Origin: Hymenochaete sp. R1
Taxonomy: Eukaryota > Basidiomycota > Agaricomycetes > Hymenochaetales > Hymenochaetaceae
Direction: 5' to 3'
Length of the DNA: 20,470 nt
Assembly (NCBI GenBank): GCA_019400425.1
Contig: JAFREE010000270.1
Coordinates: forward strand, 1-20,470
The notes beneath the pieces were generated by a model that had not been told where the DNA came from, searched no databases, and worked only from the letters and a program-made list of their open reading frames with translations. Positions 9,256-18,104 of this stretch are shown here, one piece after another. Each line of letters begins with the position of its first letter. Position 1 is the first letter of the stretch. Position numbers and translations under genes: made by a program.

Positions 9256-10180
9256 TTATATGGGCTTGATTTTGAAATGGAGCGAGATGAGCGAAAAAAT
9301 GAAACACTATGGGTGGGCGCGATATAATTAGTTAGAATTTATTTTCGGTGGTCACGGCAGAAGAGACGAAGCGTACCTTCAGATCCTGCACGAGGTAGTA
9401 GAACACTCGTAAGCCTTCCGGGTCCTCACTATCCGCAAGATCGTTGAGAGCGCCTATTTTCGCTGTCTGAGAGGGGCGTCACCGCCGAGATGAACTCAGC
9501 AAAACGAAAGAGACAGCTAATGAAAAGATGCAGACCCCGTACCTCGAAAGCGATGTGATCGTTTCCTAATCTGACCTCGATTTCCTGCTTTCCGACGATG
9601 TTCTTTTTCGGCCATTTTGAGTCGTCCTCCCTAATGGCGCGTGTCAAGTTGGTTACAGGAGGTTTCACGAGGGAATAATATCGGGCAGACTTACTTGACG
9701 ATCTCGCTCGTCTCGACGATGCGCTTCAGCTCCTTCACGATCAGGTCACCCAACCACACTATTTCAGATACAAGAATGAGCGAGAACGCGTTTCTTTAGC
9801 TTCTTAACGTCGCTGTTAGAAGAGATGGAAGGGTAGGCGCACTTTCTTTACGAATCAAGCTGTCGTTCCGATAGTTTGAGTTGTTCGCATATCGTAAACG
9901 CCCGTGCGAGTACTCAAACTCGAGAAACTCATGTCCATGCTTTCCCGAGTGTCCAGTGCTGCACAACACCACCAAGCATGAAGCACAGGACAAGGAGGAA
10001 GTCGAGGAGAGTGAACGTCAATGACAATGTTGAATCAGTAAGGATGGCTGCTTGAGCATGGTTTGCACGCGTACGTACTAGTATCTATATGAGACATGGT
10101 CAAAATGAGAGCTTTGAGGGTCTGTATGCGCTACATGCGTACCTTAGGTAGAAAGGATCTTTTTGAAGGGCGGAAGACAT
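9256..10180 (-). CDS. mago: Mago nashi, exon junction complex core subunit
   Basis: Seven exons: 10180-10143, 10084-10079, 9958-9843, 9758-9695, 9630-9543, 9466-9377, 9306-9256, giving 150 aa (animal Mago about 146). Mago pairs with Y14 and clamps eIF4A3 on spliced mRNA in the exon junction complex. Visible family signatures: [20 protein letters not shown] at residues 10-29, [57 protein letters not shown] and C-terminal [12 protein letters not shown]. Introns are 58, 120, 84, 64, 76 and 70 bp, all GT-AG and phase-consistent. ATG 10180 starts the only reading that leads into FYLR. Codons 13-15 (RYY) need a 6-nt exon. The gene is divergent from the SurE gene. A TATATATGAA-like element lies around 10265-10256. 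Confidence 0.95.
10079..10084 (-). other. mago: 6-nt microexon of mago nashi
   Basis: On the minus strand, exon 1 ends ...TAC CTA AG before donor GTACGC (10142). The conserved Arg-Tyr-Tyr is completed only if ATACTA (10084-10079), flanked by acceptor CATATAG and donor GTACGT, joins to exon 3 beginning C ACT GGA CAC. The result is AGA TAC TAC, in frame. Skipping it joins AG to C and deletes both tyrosines while keeping frame. Confidence 0.85.
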
Positions 10181-10832
10181 TCTTGAAGCTCAATGAACGT
10201 TGTGGACAGAGCCTTGATTCGAGTGCGCGCCAAAAGGTTTGCGATCGACTCAAACATTCATATATAGTAATGATCGTCACTACTGTGTTTGACATTGAAG
10301 TCCACCACGCTCAAGTGTATCGCGTTTCCGAGTCTGTATTCTCAGTGGCGTCTTTATAGGTGCTACAGAAAGGCATGAAATGGCCAAACTCCGTTTCCTG
10401 ATTGTTTTGCGGACGTCTTTACTCTGCTCGTGCGCATCGTCAGCCGCGCCCATCTGAGCCCACTGGTACTCTGTTATCGATCCCAATAAGGCGACCGCAG
10501 CGACCTCCCCTTCGCACCTCTAACTGGTGTCGACAAACGTGCGTTAGTTTCCTCTTTTCTCGATTGTATATCGAAGAGTTCAGAGTATCATAACCAGTTC
10601 AGTTGCAGCGCAATCGGACATCGCACCTCCGTGCCATATGCAGACTGGGAATGGATCTCTCACGGATGTAACCATGTGCCGACTTACCTACTCGCGATTC
10701 GAGGCGAAGCCAAGGATGAAGTACGCCAGATACCACCCGACAATGACGCCGAAGCCGTTACCCATCCATTTGAAATATCCTGCCAATCGCCAGGCTCAGC
10801 CCGAACTTGAAGTTGCGTACACGACAAAAAAA
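10181..10832. other. Divergent intergenic region mago / SurE with one exon-like patch
   Basis: Mostly no gene. One patch on the minus strand (10779-10688) looks like an exon: it follows an acceptor (gattggcag) and ends exactly at AG|GTAAGT. In one frame it reads a hydrophobic helix, MGNGFGVIVGWYLAYFILGF, then ASNRE and a stop (TAG 10690-10688). A second minus frame across it is also open, so coding status is unsure. No partner exons were found, and upstream ones would overlap the SurE promoter. Confidence 0.35.
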
Positions 10833-10840
10833 TATTTAAA
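10833..10840 (+). promoter_or_regulatory. TATA-like element of the SurE gene
   Basis: TATTTAAA lies about 77 bp before ATG 10917 and is followed by a pyrimidine-rich stretch (10844-10870), the usual layout of an active fungal core promoter. Confidence 0.45.
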
Positions 10841-10916
10841 ATAGCCCCCTTTCCCTTCAGCCCTTCTTCCGTCGGTCTCTTGTCCAGTAACTCCCAAGCT
10901 GTAGCAAGCGGCGAAA

Positions 10917-12174
10917 ATGGTTCGCAGCTTTGGTGTTCCGTTTATCGTCGCTCTTGCGGCTACTACCGCCCCCGCGCAGGTCAAGGTCGTCATGTCAAAC
11001 GACGACGGTTGGGCGGTTGCGAATATCCGAGCGCAGTTCGAGGCTTTCGAGGATGCTGGATTCAACGTACGGTGTCCTTTCCCCATTCTATTTCATTTTA
11101 TTTCGTACATGAGATCTAATGCTCGATTGGATCGGTGACCCATAAGGTTGTCTTGTCCGCACCAGCCGAGAACCAATCCGGCACGGGCTCTTTGGACTTG
11201 CCGCCCTCGACTGTCGGTTCGGATGGGTGTGAGTTCGAAAGCTGTCCGGCTGGTTCACCCGCGACGGGGTCCAACGCAAGCGAACGTGAGTCCTGCACTT
11301 CCTCTACCACTGTATAAAGCTGGCGTTGACGAGTTGCTTCCAACGGATGACACTGTAGCTCGACTGAACTACGTCAACTCCTTTCCGTATGTCCACCTGA
11401 GCAATTCCCCCCCTCTCCCCCTCTCTTAATAGCATGACGTACTCATTGTATTGCTTCCCATGGTACTATCTTCTGTAGAGTCACCTCCGTGAAATTTGGC
11501 ATCCGAGACGTTGGACCTCAGTTCTTCGCTGGTTCAGCCCCCGATCTCGTTCTCACCGGCCCAAACGTCGGTTCAAACCTAGGGCTAGCAGTTCTCGGAT
11601 CTGGGACCATGTTCGTCTCCTACTCCCCAAGCTACCCGCTGAATAGCCACTAACTCAGATCTTTCGATATAGCGGGGCGGCGAGCGAAGCAGCAAAAGAA
11701 TCCATCCCCGCCATCGCTTTCTCCGGAGCAGGAGGCTCTCAAGTATCATACACGACCCTCTCCGACCCCACCCTCTCCTCAACCACCACCGCCCGCACCT
11801 TCGCCTCCCTCAGCCTCCACTTCATCCAATCCCTCCTCTCTTCGAACGCCTCCCCCTCCCCCTCCCCGCTCCTCCCCAAAGGCACCTTCCTCAACGTCAA
11901 CTTCGCTGCTGCAACAGGCCCATGCACCGACCCAACCGCGTACCAATTCGTCTTGACGCGCGTGTTCGGGACGCTGCCTCCGCCGTGGGCGCCCAAGGAT
12001 GTGGAGACGTGCGGGAGGACGAGGTTGCCGACGGAGAGCAGCGTCGTTGGGAGGGACGATGGGGGGTGTTGGGCGAGTGTGAGCGTTGTGGATGCGCAGA
12101 CGAAGTTGGATGCGGACGCGCAGACGCAGGGGGAGGTGCTGGACGGGCTTGGAGAAGGGTTCTTCGCTTGTTGA
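10917..12174 (+). CDS. Secreted SurE-family 5'-nucleotidase / acid phosphatase
   Basis: Five exons (10917-11066, 11147-11285, 11359-11386, 11479-11610, 11673-12174) give 316 aa; introns are 62-92 bp, GT-AG, phase-consistent. Residues 1-21 (MVRSFGVPFIVALAATTAPAQ) look like a signal peptide with cleavage after AQ. The SurE metal site is visible: N28-D29-D30-G31, Ser61 in AENQSG, and Asn135 in GPNVGSN. PRLNYVNSFPVTSVKFGI and LGSGTIGAASEAAKES also fit the family. Known SurE proteins are metal-dependent nucleoside monophosphatases; fungal secreted forms are annotated as acid phosphatases, so a phosphate-scavenging role outside the cell is inferred. The fourth intron has a weak donor (GTTCGT), but the splice restores GTIGAA. 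Four cysteines in the last third (FAAATGPC, ETCGR, GGCW, FFAC) may form disulfides, consistent with secretion. Confidence 0.92.
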
Positions 12175-12559
12175 TTGAAGTCCTCCTTAGTGTCTTGTTT
12201 GGCCTTTTTCGTTTTGGTTATTCGAGACGAGAATAAGAATGATAGGTTCTTGGTCAAATTTACCGTCATCCCGTTGACCCGGAATTATTATGCTGCGATG
12301 ATACCTCGAGTATCTTTCTATTCATACGTTTGACGACCATGGAAATCGACAGGCAATAGAAATGGTATTAGAAGTGCGAAGTGTCGCTATGCTATGGTAT
12401 ATGTATCAAGACAAATGCAAGATGTAGTGCATGATTGTAGTTGTAGTTAGAACGAAAACGGATGATATGCGTGCATATGCTCACAAACGAGCAGGAGGTT
12501 TTCCACTCGGATTACGCAGAGTTGGGTTCGTAGCACTGGGGTCATCACCCAAATGATAC
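12175..12559. other. Convergent intergenic region
   Basis: Between the 3' ends of the SurE gene and the CH-like gene. A minus-strand tail (DDPSATNPTLRNPSGKPP, about 12545-12490) is open and could be an alternative spliced C-terminus of the CH-like gene, but the needed intron would be only about 28 bp from the GTGAGT at 12563, so it is not included. Confidence 0.45.
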
Positions 12560-14938
12560 TCACCCCGACTCCCTTTTCTCTCCCACAACCGCCCGCACCC
12601 AGCAATGTAAAACAGGTTCGAGCATTTCCTCCCAACCGGGTTCCTTCCTCGCAACGACTTTCGCATCAAACTCAATAGAAGGAAGGTCGCCCGCCCCCGC
12701 ACGACTCACGAACTTTGTTTTGATGGCAGATGGAGAGGGGGATGGCGACCGCTTGGGGGTGAGGTTTGGGGATGTTGGAGAAGAGGAGGTCGTTATGATA
12801 GGATCACCGGAAGTGGAGGACGAGGAGGCGATGATGGCAGAAGCGAGGGAAGGGAGATTTGGTGTGGGTTGAGAGGGGATCGTTAAAGGTATGGTGTAGC
12901 GTAGTTTAAGAGCTCTTGATAAATTAGTCAGTTTCGAAAAAAAAAACCTTCTGCTCTGAGGGAAGTAAAAAGGCACTCACGCAGCCCATAATCGCAAATT
13001 ATCGATTCTTCTGAATGTCCAGCCCTTCCTTCTCTCCTTCTCGTTTTCTGCCCCATCATGCACCTCTTTCCTTGATTCCAAGGTCGCAATATCGTGTATT
13101 GCATCCTTGTTGATGTAACCCCACATCTTCCTACTCCGTCGGATTCCTGCGTTGTATGCGATGCATAGGAGCTGTCCAGAAGCGAGGGCGCTGAGTAGCT
13201 CAGTGCGAGAAGTGAAGGGAGTCGGCAGGAGCGGCTGAAGCGATAGTGGAAGGAGGTAGAAAAGGAGAGAATGAGCGCGAGCTGCAACTCGAGTTAGAAT
13301 AAAAAAGCGGGACAAGAACAAGTTGAAGATGTACCAAGCGGATCGTTCGTAAACAGAGATCTCTTTGCCCAATCTGGCAACTCTTCGTCATCCAAACTCT
13401 CCCTCCCATCCGATTCCTCAGGTTCCTCCATCGTCTCCTCCGCAATCGATAATCCAGCTAGAGTTTCACCGAGCAAACCAGGCGAGACTGCCCTCGATCT
13501 TTCACCACTTACGCTCCTTGCAGGAGACAAATCGTCCCTGTGTGCCCTCATTCCTAAGCTTGACTTGCGACCCTTGGCTTTCCCCCGTTCCGCTCGCAAC
13601 GTACGTTCCCAACCTCTAAGCTCTCCTGAGCTCGAGCCTTCGAAAAGAATGTCATCGACGATATCCACGTATTTTCCTACGACATCCCGCTCCCGTTCTA
13701 GGTCCTTAAGACAGATATCCTGCCGATAAAGCCAGCCACCCCCCAAAACCAATCTCTCATCCCAAACATCGCGTTTTCCGTCGTCCGACACACTGAACGC
13801 GTCGTCCTCGTCATCCCATACAGGTACTGCCTCCGAACGGCCCGGAACGGACACGACGGAGATGGCGAAAGAAACATCGTGCCCAGGCAGCCGATGAGAC
13901 CCAGTTGACAATGCGGATAGTCTATCCGACGCCTTGTCTCTTTCTCGATCGCGTTGCTCGTCCTCATCTAACACAGAGTGTATCGGTTCAGGAGAACGTG
14001 AATCCTGCGACGAGAGATGATCGCTCATCGCATCGTACGCGTCATCCGTCAGAGGCAGCCGCATAGACTCTTCCAATGCCCTAAGAACGGTCAGAACATC
14101 AAGTGCTGACCGTCGTATACGCGCCTGAGGATCTGAGGGTTTACCAAAGCTCGATGACGAAGTCACGCGTTGTTTGACAGGTACGGGTTGGAGATTAGAA
14201 GGCTGGAAGTTTGGCTTTGCAGGCTCTGGAGTGCTGGCGAAGTCTGGGAGGGACACACAATAGTTACGCACAGATCGAACGAGTTGAGTGGTAAGACGAA
14301 GGGAAGAGAGAATGTCGAATCTTTCGTCCATGATGGACTTGGTCGTGCTGTACGCAGGAAGGCCCCACACTTCGGATACGGACTGGAGGTCGGTGATCAC
14401 GATCTGCTTGAGATTTTCGTGGTCAACGATGTAGTTCTTTCCCATGGGTGGGTGTAGCTGGCGGTTGAACGACGGGGCTGCAGGGGATGGCGGGAGGTGG
14501 AACTCTTGTATGCTACTCAGGGATGGATTCATTGGCCTATTAACAGGTCCGCCGATGGCAGGAACGAAACCTCTATTCTCCTTCACCGCACTAGTACTTC
14601 TTAAGCACGTAGCCCGTTCGAAGCAAACTATTCAAGACTCACTCCCTCTTTGCAGCAATCCCCGTCTTTGTAAAGTAGTGCTGGAGATGCTCAATGCTTC
14701 CCAGTGCCATTACACTCTCTCGTTTCGCCGCACTCCGGCTGAACGGCTTTTCCAGTTTATTGCTGGAGTTTACATTAGGATAGAATGCGCTTCTTTGTCG
14801 ACGCGCTTTCTTGACCGCCGTGCTCGCTGATTCGTTGCTCTCGTTTGTCTCTGCGGACGAAGGTGGAGGAAACTCGAACGCGCCGAGCTTATCTTCATCG
14901 GGGCTCTGGCTCACTGGAACTTCTGTGAAGTTGGTCAT
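12560..14938 (-). CDS. Uncharacterised 729-aa protein with calponin-homology-like C-terminal region
   Basis: Four exons: 14938-14643, 14572-13335, 13281-12981, 12914-12560; introns 70, 53, 66 bp, phase-consistent. I do not recognise a named gene. The N-terminal half is polar; a helical-looking block at about 145-220 contains IVDHENLKQIVITDLQSVSE and DILSSLRLTTQLVRSVRNYC. The middle is acidic and Ser-rich (disordered), with DERLVLGGGWLYRQDICLKD. The last ~215 residues read RTELLSALASGQLLCIAYNA, INKDAIHDIA, GWTFRRIDNLRLWAAALKLR and EEMLEPVLHCWVRAVV. Order and spacing (L..L..G.LLC..., N...F/W..A..) recall a calponin-homology fold, which binds actin or serves as a signalling module, but this is inference. 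ATG 14938 is preferred; an in-frame ATG at 15094 would add 52 His/Thr-rich residues that look like leader sequence. The stop TGA 12562 overlaps a donor-like GGTGAGT. Confidence 0.75.
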
Positions 14939-15373
14939 AGAGAAATAATCATAAAGAAACAAGATCGTGGTGGTCGTTAGCAGGGGATGGTGGGTGGGGT
15001 GTGAGGACGTGGCCGTATTCGCGTGGTAGTCGGTGACCACAACGCGATCAGCTATGAAGATATCCCGATGTGAAATCTTGCAAATCTTGCTCATCGACGC
15101 AATGTCACGTGCTCAAAACGCGTAGTCTAAATCGGGCAAAGAGCTGCAAAGAGCACGAGCACGAGCACAGGTTGGACCTTCTTTCTTCACCTACACCTTC
15201 TGAGTCGCAGGTGCTACAGCCCATGCATCTCAGGACATCTTTCCTCTCATATCAGGCCTTTAACCATAATGGCATGTCCTACGGCGGTTTTGGTGGGGGA
15301 AAGGTTAAAAATTAGGATACAGTCGAGCATTATATTGTTAGCCGACAAAAACGGCACGCAAATCTTTCAGACT
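14939..15373. other. Intergenic region between CH-like gene and hydrophobin 1
   Basis: Holds the promoter and leader of the CH-like gene and the 3' UTR of hydrophobin 1, both on the minus strand. There is a short GAGCAC repeat near 15152-15168. No gene is seen. Confidence 0.5.
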
Positions 15374-15994
15374 TCAGATTCCAATGTTGAACGGTTGGCA
15401 TCCAAGAGCAAACAATCCATCTATAGTAAAAGTTCGTTATCAAAACTTCTGAGCCGACTTATGTACATTGATGAACGCGACGCACTAAAGGTGTTCTTCT
15501 TGCAGCAGACAGGCTGGTGAGCACAGTTTGTTCCTGCAGCGCCGATACCCTACATCAGAATATGTAAGTTGCAGTAAATACCGTACGATATGGGCGGCAC
15601 GACAAGAATAACTTGCCGTGATAGGGGAACACGTCAATCCAATAGGAAGGTCGCCTCCCTGAAGAATAATCCCAAGTAGTCCAAGCAGAGACGCAACACT
15701 TGAATTGCTAGCGGACTGAACGCTTTTACAACACTGAGCGGAACCTGTGGAACAGTTCCCTGGGGTCGAGCTTTGTGTTGAATTTCCGGCTTGGCTCGAG
15801 GTCAGACTTGGCAATGACGTTTGAGGCAAAGCAGAGCTTGAAAGCGATGCGGCGGTCGAAGACGATGAGTCGATGGTCACTGATGGGATTGGAGGTTCGA
15901 TTGGCCCAGATGGAACTTGTGGGGCTGGGGCGGGCCCAGCGAGAGAAACGGCAAGAATGGAGAGCAAGGCCGTGATGTTGAATAGTACAAGCAT
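15374..15994 (-). CDS. Class I hydrophobin (copy 1)
   Basis: Three exons (15994-15617, 15549-15486, 15420-15374) give 162 aa. Residues 1-19 or so (MLVLFNITALLSILAVSLAG) form a signal peptide, followed by about 60 residues rich in Ser, Pro and Thr before the hydrophobin core. The eight cysteines follow the class I pattern C-X6-CC-X32-C-X12-C-X5-CC-X12-C (NCSTGSAQCC, LTCSPIT, NCAHQPVCC, LGCQPFNIGI). Such proteins are secreted and self-assemble into amphipathic films on hyphae and fruiting-body surfaces. Intron 1 (15616-15550) starts with GC (GCAAGT) rather than GT; intron 2 (15485-15421) is GT-AG. ATG 15994 is chosen because an upstream in-frame ATG (16096) lies only 15 bp from the TATA box and would put 34 basic residues before the signal peptide. 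It is paralogous to the gene at 18104-17533. Confidence 0.92.
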
Positions 15995-16110
15995 CGTGGG
16001 TCGCTTTTGCGGAGAGCAGGGAACAGGGTGGAGTCGGAGTCGGAGAAATACTGCAAAGTAAGCTGGAAATTGTTGTGTCGGAATGATAAACTTCATCGAG
16101 AATTCTAGGC

Positions 16111-16118
16111 TTTTTATA
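16111..16118 (-). promoter_or_regulatory. TATA box of hydrophobin copy 1
   Basis: TATAAAAA on the minus strand, 117 bp upstream of ATG 15994. Transcription starting about 30 bp downstream would begin near 16085, inside the extended frame, which supports the shorter protein start. Confidence 0.55.
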
Positions 16119-17532
16119 CATATACTACTTATTCAAACGACAAAATCGACAAGATCTGATCCATGACCGAAACCAGAGCTCTACCTAAGTCTACCACGTA
16201 TCCTATCCTATCCAACCCAAAGTCACAAAATAGGGCGGCCGTCAACTATGATTGGCACTTCGCTAAGGTCTTTTTCGATCTAGGGATAAATATTTCACGA
16301 AGCCCAGCGATTTTCGAACTGCCACGTCTTTATCTCGAAGATGCTCATGTCATTTTGAAACTGGTAGAGAAAGGGAGCATGCCCAAACTTTGCATTAGCC
16401 GCGGTACGTATCTATTTCCTATCCTAAGCCCTCAACCTGCAGTATCAGTGGCTTTTGTAGACACAGGCACGTTATGGGTGCAGTATAGGGCACAGATAAG
16501 CGTAAGCGTTTATTCATTTAGCATGAAATGACAGGCCGAAATCGGTGACAGCGACATCCTCAGGTCTGGTAGTAGTAGTAGTTCATTCTAAAATAATCGA
16601 GTCCACTGTATGTATTTGAGAGTCAAAAAGAATTTGACACTACGATGAACGGAAACAGATATTTTAAGAGACTTTAGTCATAGACCCAACTACCCCGATG
16701 CATCTTCAACCGGGTGCGTCTGAAAATATGCCAAAGAAGTATAGCGAAGCTCGATCACGGCATCAAATTGGTCTATATTCATCTTGCATTGGTTTCGCTA
16801 CGAACGACAGCACTAGGTGTAATGCGATGAGTGGGTGATCCTTTTAATGAATCTAGAAACTTCTGCCAATGAAAATCCACAGTAAAACTGATGATGTGTG
16901 GTGGGTTACTCGAGCTTCTATAGATTGAGTCCCTTTGTCTACCGCCGTTTCCAAGAATCGGTACTCGGTGCATAAAGAAGTCTATTGGAATATGGATTTG
17001 TTTGGGCATAAAGAGTTCCCTAGAGCTAGTGGATGGCAGTGGTAAGCACTTACTATCACTTGAGAGAGTTTGTGGGATATCTGGAAGCTCTCTTCAAGGC
17101 GAAACATATGCATGGTGATAGTGTGTGAAGATAAGGTGCGACTCAAAGTAAGCGGAAAGGCGCTGGCATACGTTAGGTTTTGTGACTCATTTATATCACC
17201 AAAGTTCGCTTGTGTGCAGCATATGACCTCCGGGACAAGTCGTAAAATGGATCCTGGAGTAAGGACTATGTAACACGTGCAGGGTTTTTTAGGGAAAGAG
17301 CGAGGACTACACTAACACTTATGTTCGATTCTCCTAGTCACAAACTTTTCGACCTGGAACTTATCAAATTCATGTTCGTGCTCCTACGATTGTGCTTACG
17401 ATGCAGGGTTTTTCATTCGAGAATGCAAAAATTCGATGGCACGAAGGAGTTACATTGGACATACAGTAGAGAGATGAGTTTGGCGGACGATAAAGAGGAA
17501 TTAATATCAATCGCGATGCCTTTGAAAGACTA
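16119..17532. other. Spacer between the two hydrophobins
   Basis: About 1.4 kb with no supportable gene. A plus-strand open frame at 16163-16531 (122 codons) has no motif or splice support, and others are shorter. The part near 16120-16300 is probably the hydrophobin 1 promoter. A TAG repeat (TAGTAGTAGTAGT) lies near 16570. Confidence 0.5.
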
Positions 17533-18104
17533 TCAGAGCCCAAGATTATAGGGGTTGCATCCGATTGCAATTATGCCATCTTCAAGAGGAAAGAGGGGGG
17601 GGAGGGAGGGGATGAGTCAACGTAGTCCTGAAGTTGGGGCGCATTGACTTACTGAAGTTGTTGTTCTCGCAGCAAACCGGTTGGTCGGCACAGTTTGTTC
17701 CACCTGCACCAATACCCTGAAAGAAAAGTAACAAGAGCGAGTCAAGTTTGTCGATTAGGATATGTACATTTATGAAGCAACGGACAGAAACATACAACGA
17801 TGGGGACACAGGTCAAGCCGATTGGGATATTGCCTCCTTGAAATATGGCACCGAGAAGTCCCATCAACGAAGCTACACCCGGACTGCTCGCGGACTGGAC
17901 ACTCTTGCAGCACTGAGCTGAGCCAGTGGAACATTGGCCAGGCGGAGGGCTCGGGCTTGGGTTTGAGACCAAGCTCGAAACTGGGTTCGGAAGGGAAGTG
18001 AGTGAGGAGACTGAGCTCGAGCTTGTAGGGAGTTGAGGTGCAGGAGACGCGATCACAATAGTCAAGAGAGTGCTTAGGAGCACAATCTTCCTTGCGTAGA
18101 ACAT
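17533..18104 (-). CDS. Class I hydrophobin (copy 2)
   Basis: Three exons (18104-17796, 17716-17653, 17579-17533) give 139 aa. The signal peptide is MFYARKIVLLSTLLTIVIAS, followed by a shorter Ser/Pro-rich linker than in copy 1. Eight cysteines in class I order: QCSTGSAQCCKSVQSAS, GLTCVPIV, GTNCADQPVCCENNNF and IAIGCNPYNLGL. Exon 2 (64 nt) and exon 3 (47 nt) have exactly the same lengths as in copy 1, and introns fall at the same codon and phase (79 and 73 bp, both GT-AG). ATG 18104 is the first ATG of the frame; the preceding codons are non-ATG. A weak TATA-like CATAAAG lies near 18193-18199. It probably arose with copy 1 by tandem duplication; expected role is a surface-coating secreted amphiphile. 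Confidence 0.92.

Noticed and set aside
10079..10096. Alternative mago start at ATG 10096 (reading MSHIDTST then splicing at 10074)
   Set aside because: It stays in frame but lacks the FYLRYY strand found in all Mago proteins, whereas the upstream exon plus the microexon restores it exactly.
12447..12562. Extra C-terminal exon for the CH-like gene after the GTGAGT at 12563
   Set aside because: The only acceptor near the open tail gives a 28-bp intron, too short; a 63-bp alternative ends in a poor 7-residue tail.
15995..16096. Longer hydrophobin 1 starting at ATG 16096
   Set aside because: It would bury the signal peptide behind 34 basic residues and start too close to the TATA box.
16163..16531. 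122-codon plus-strand open frame between the hydrophobins
   Set aside because: No recognisable domain or promoter; composition does not differ from surrounding spacer.
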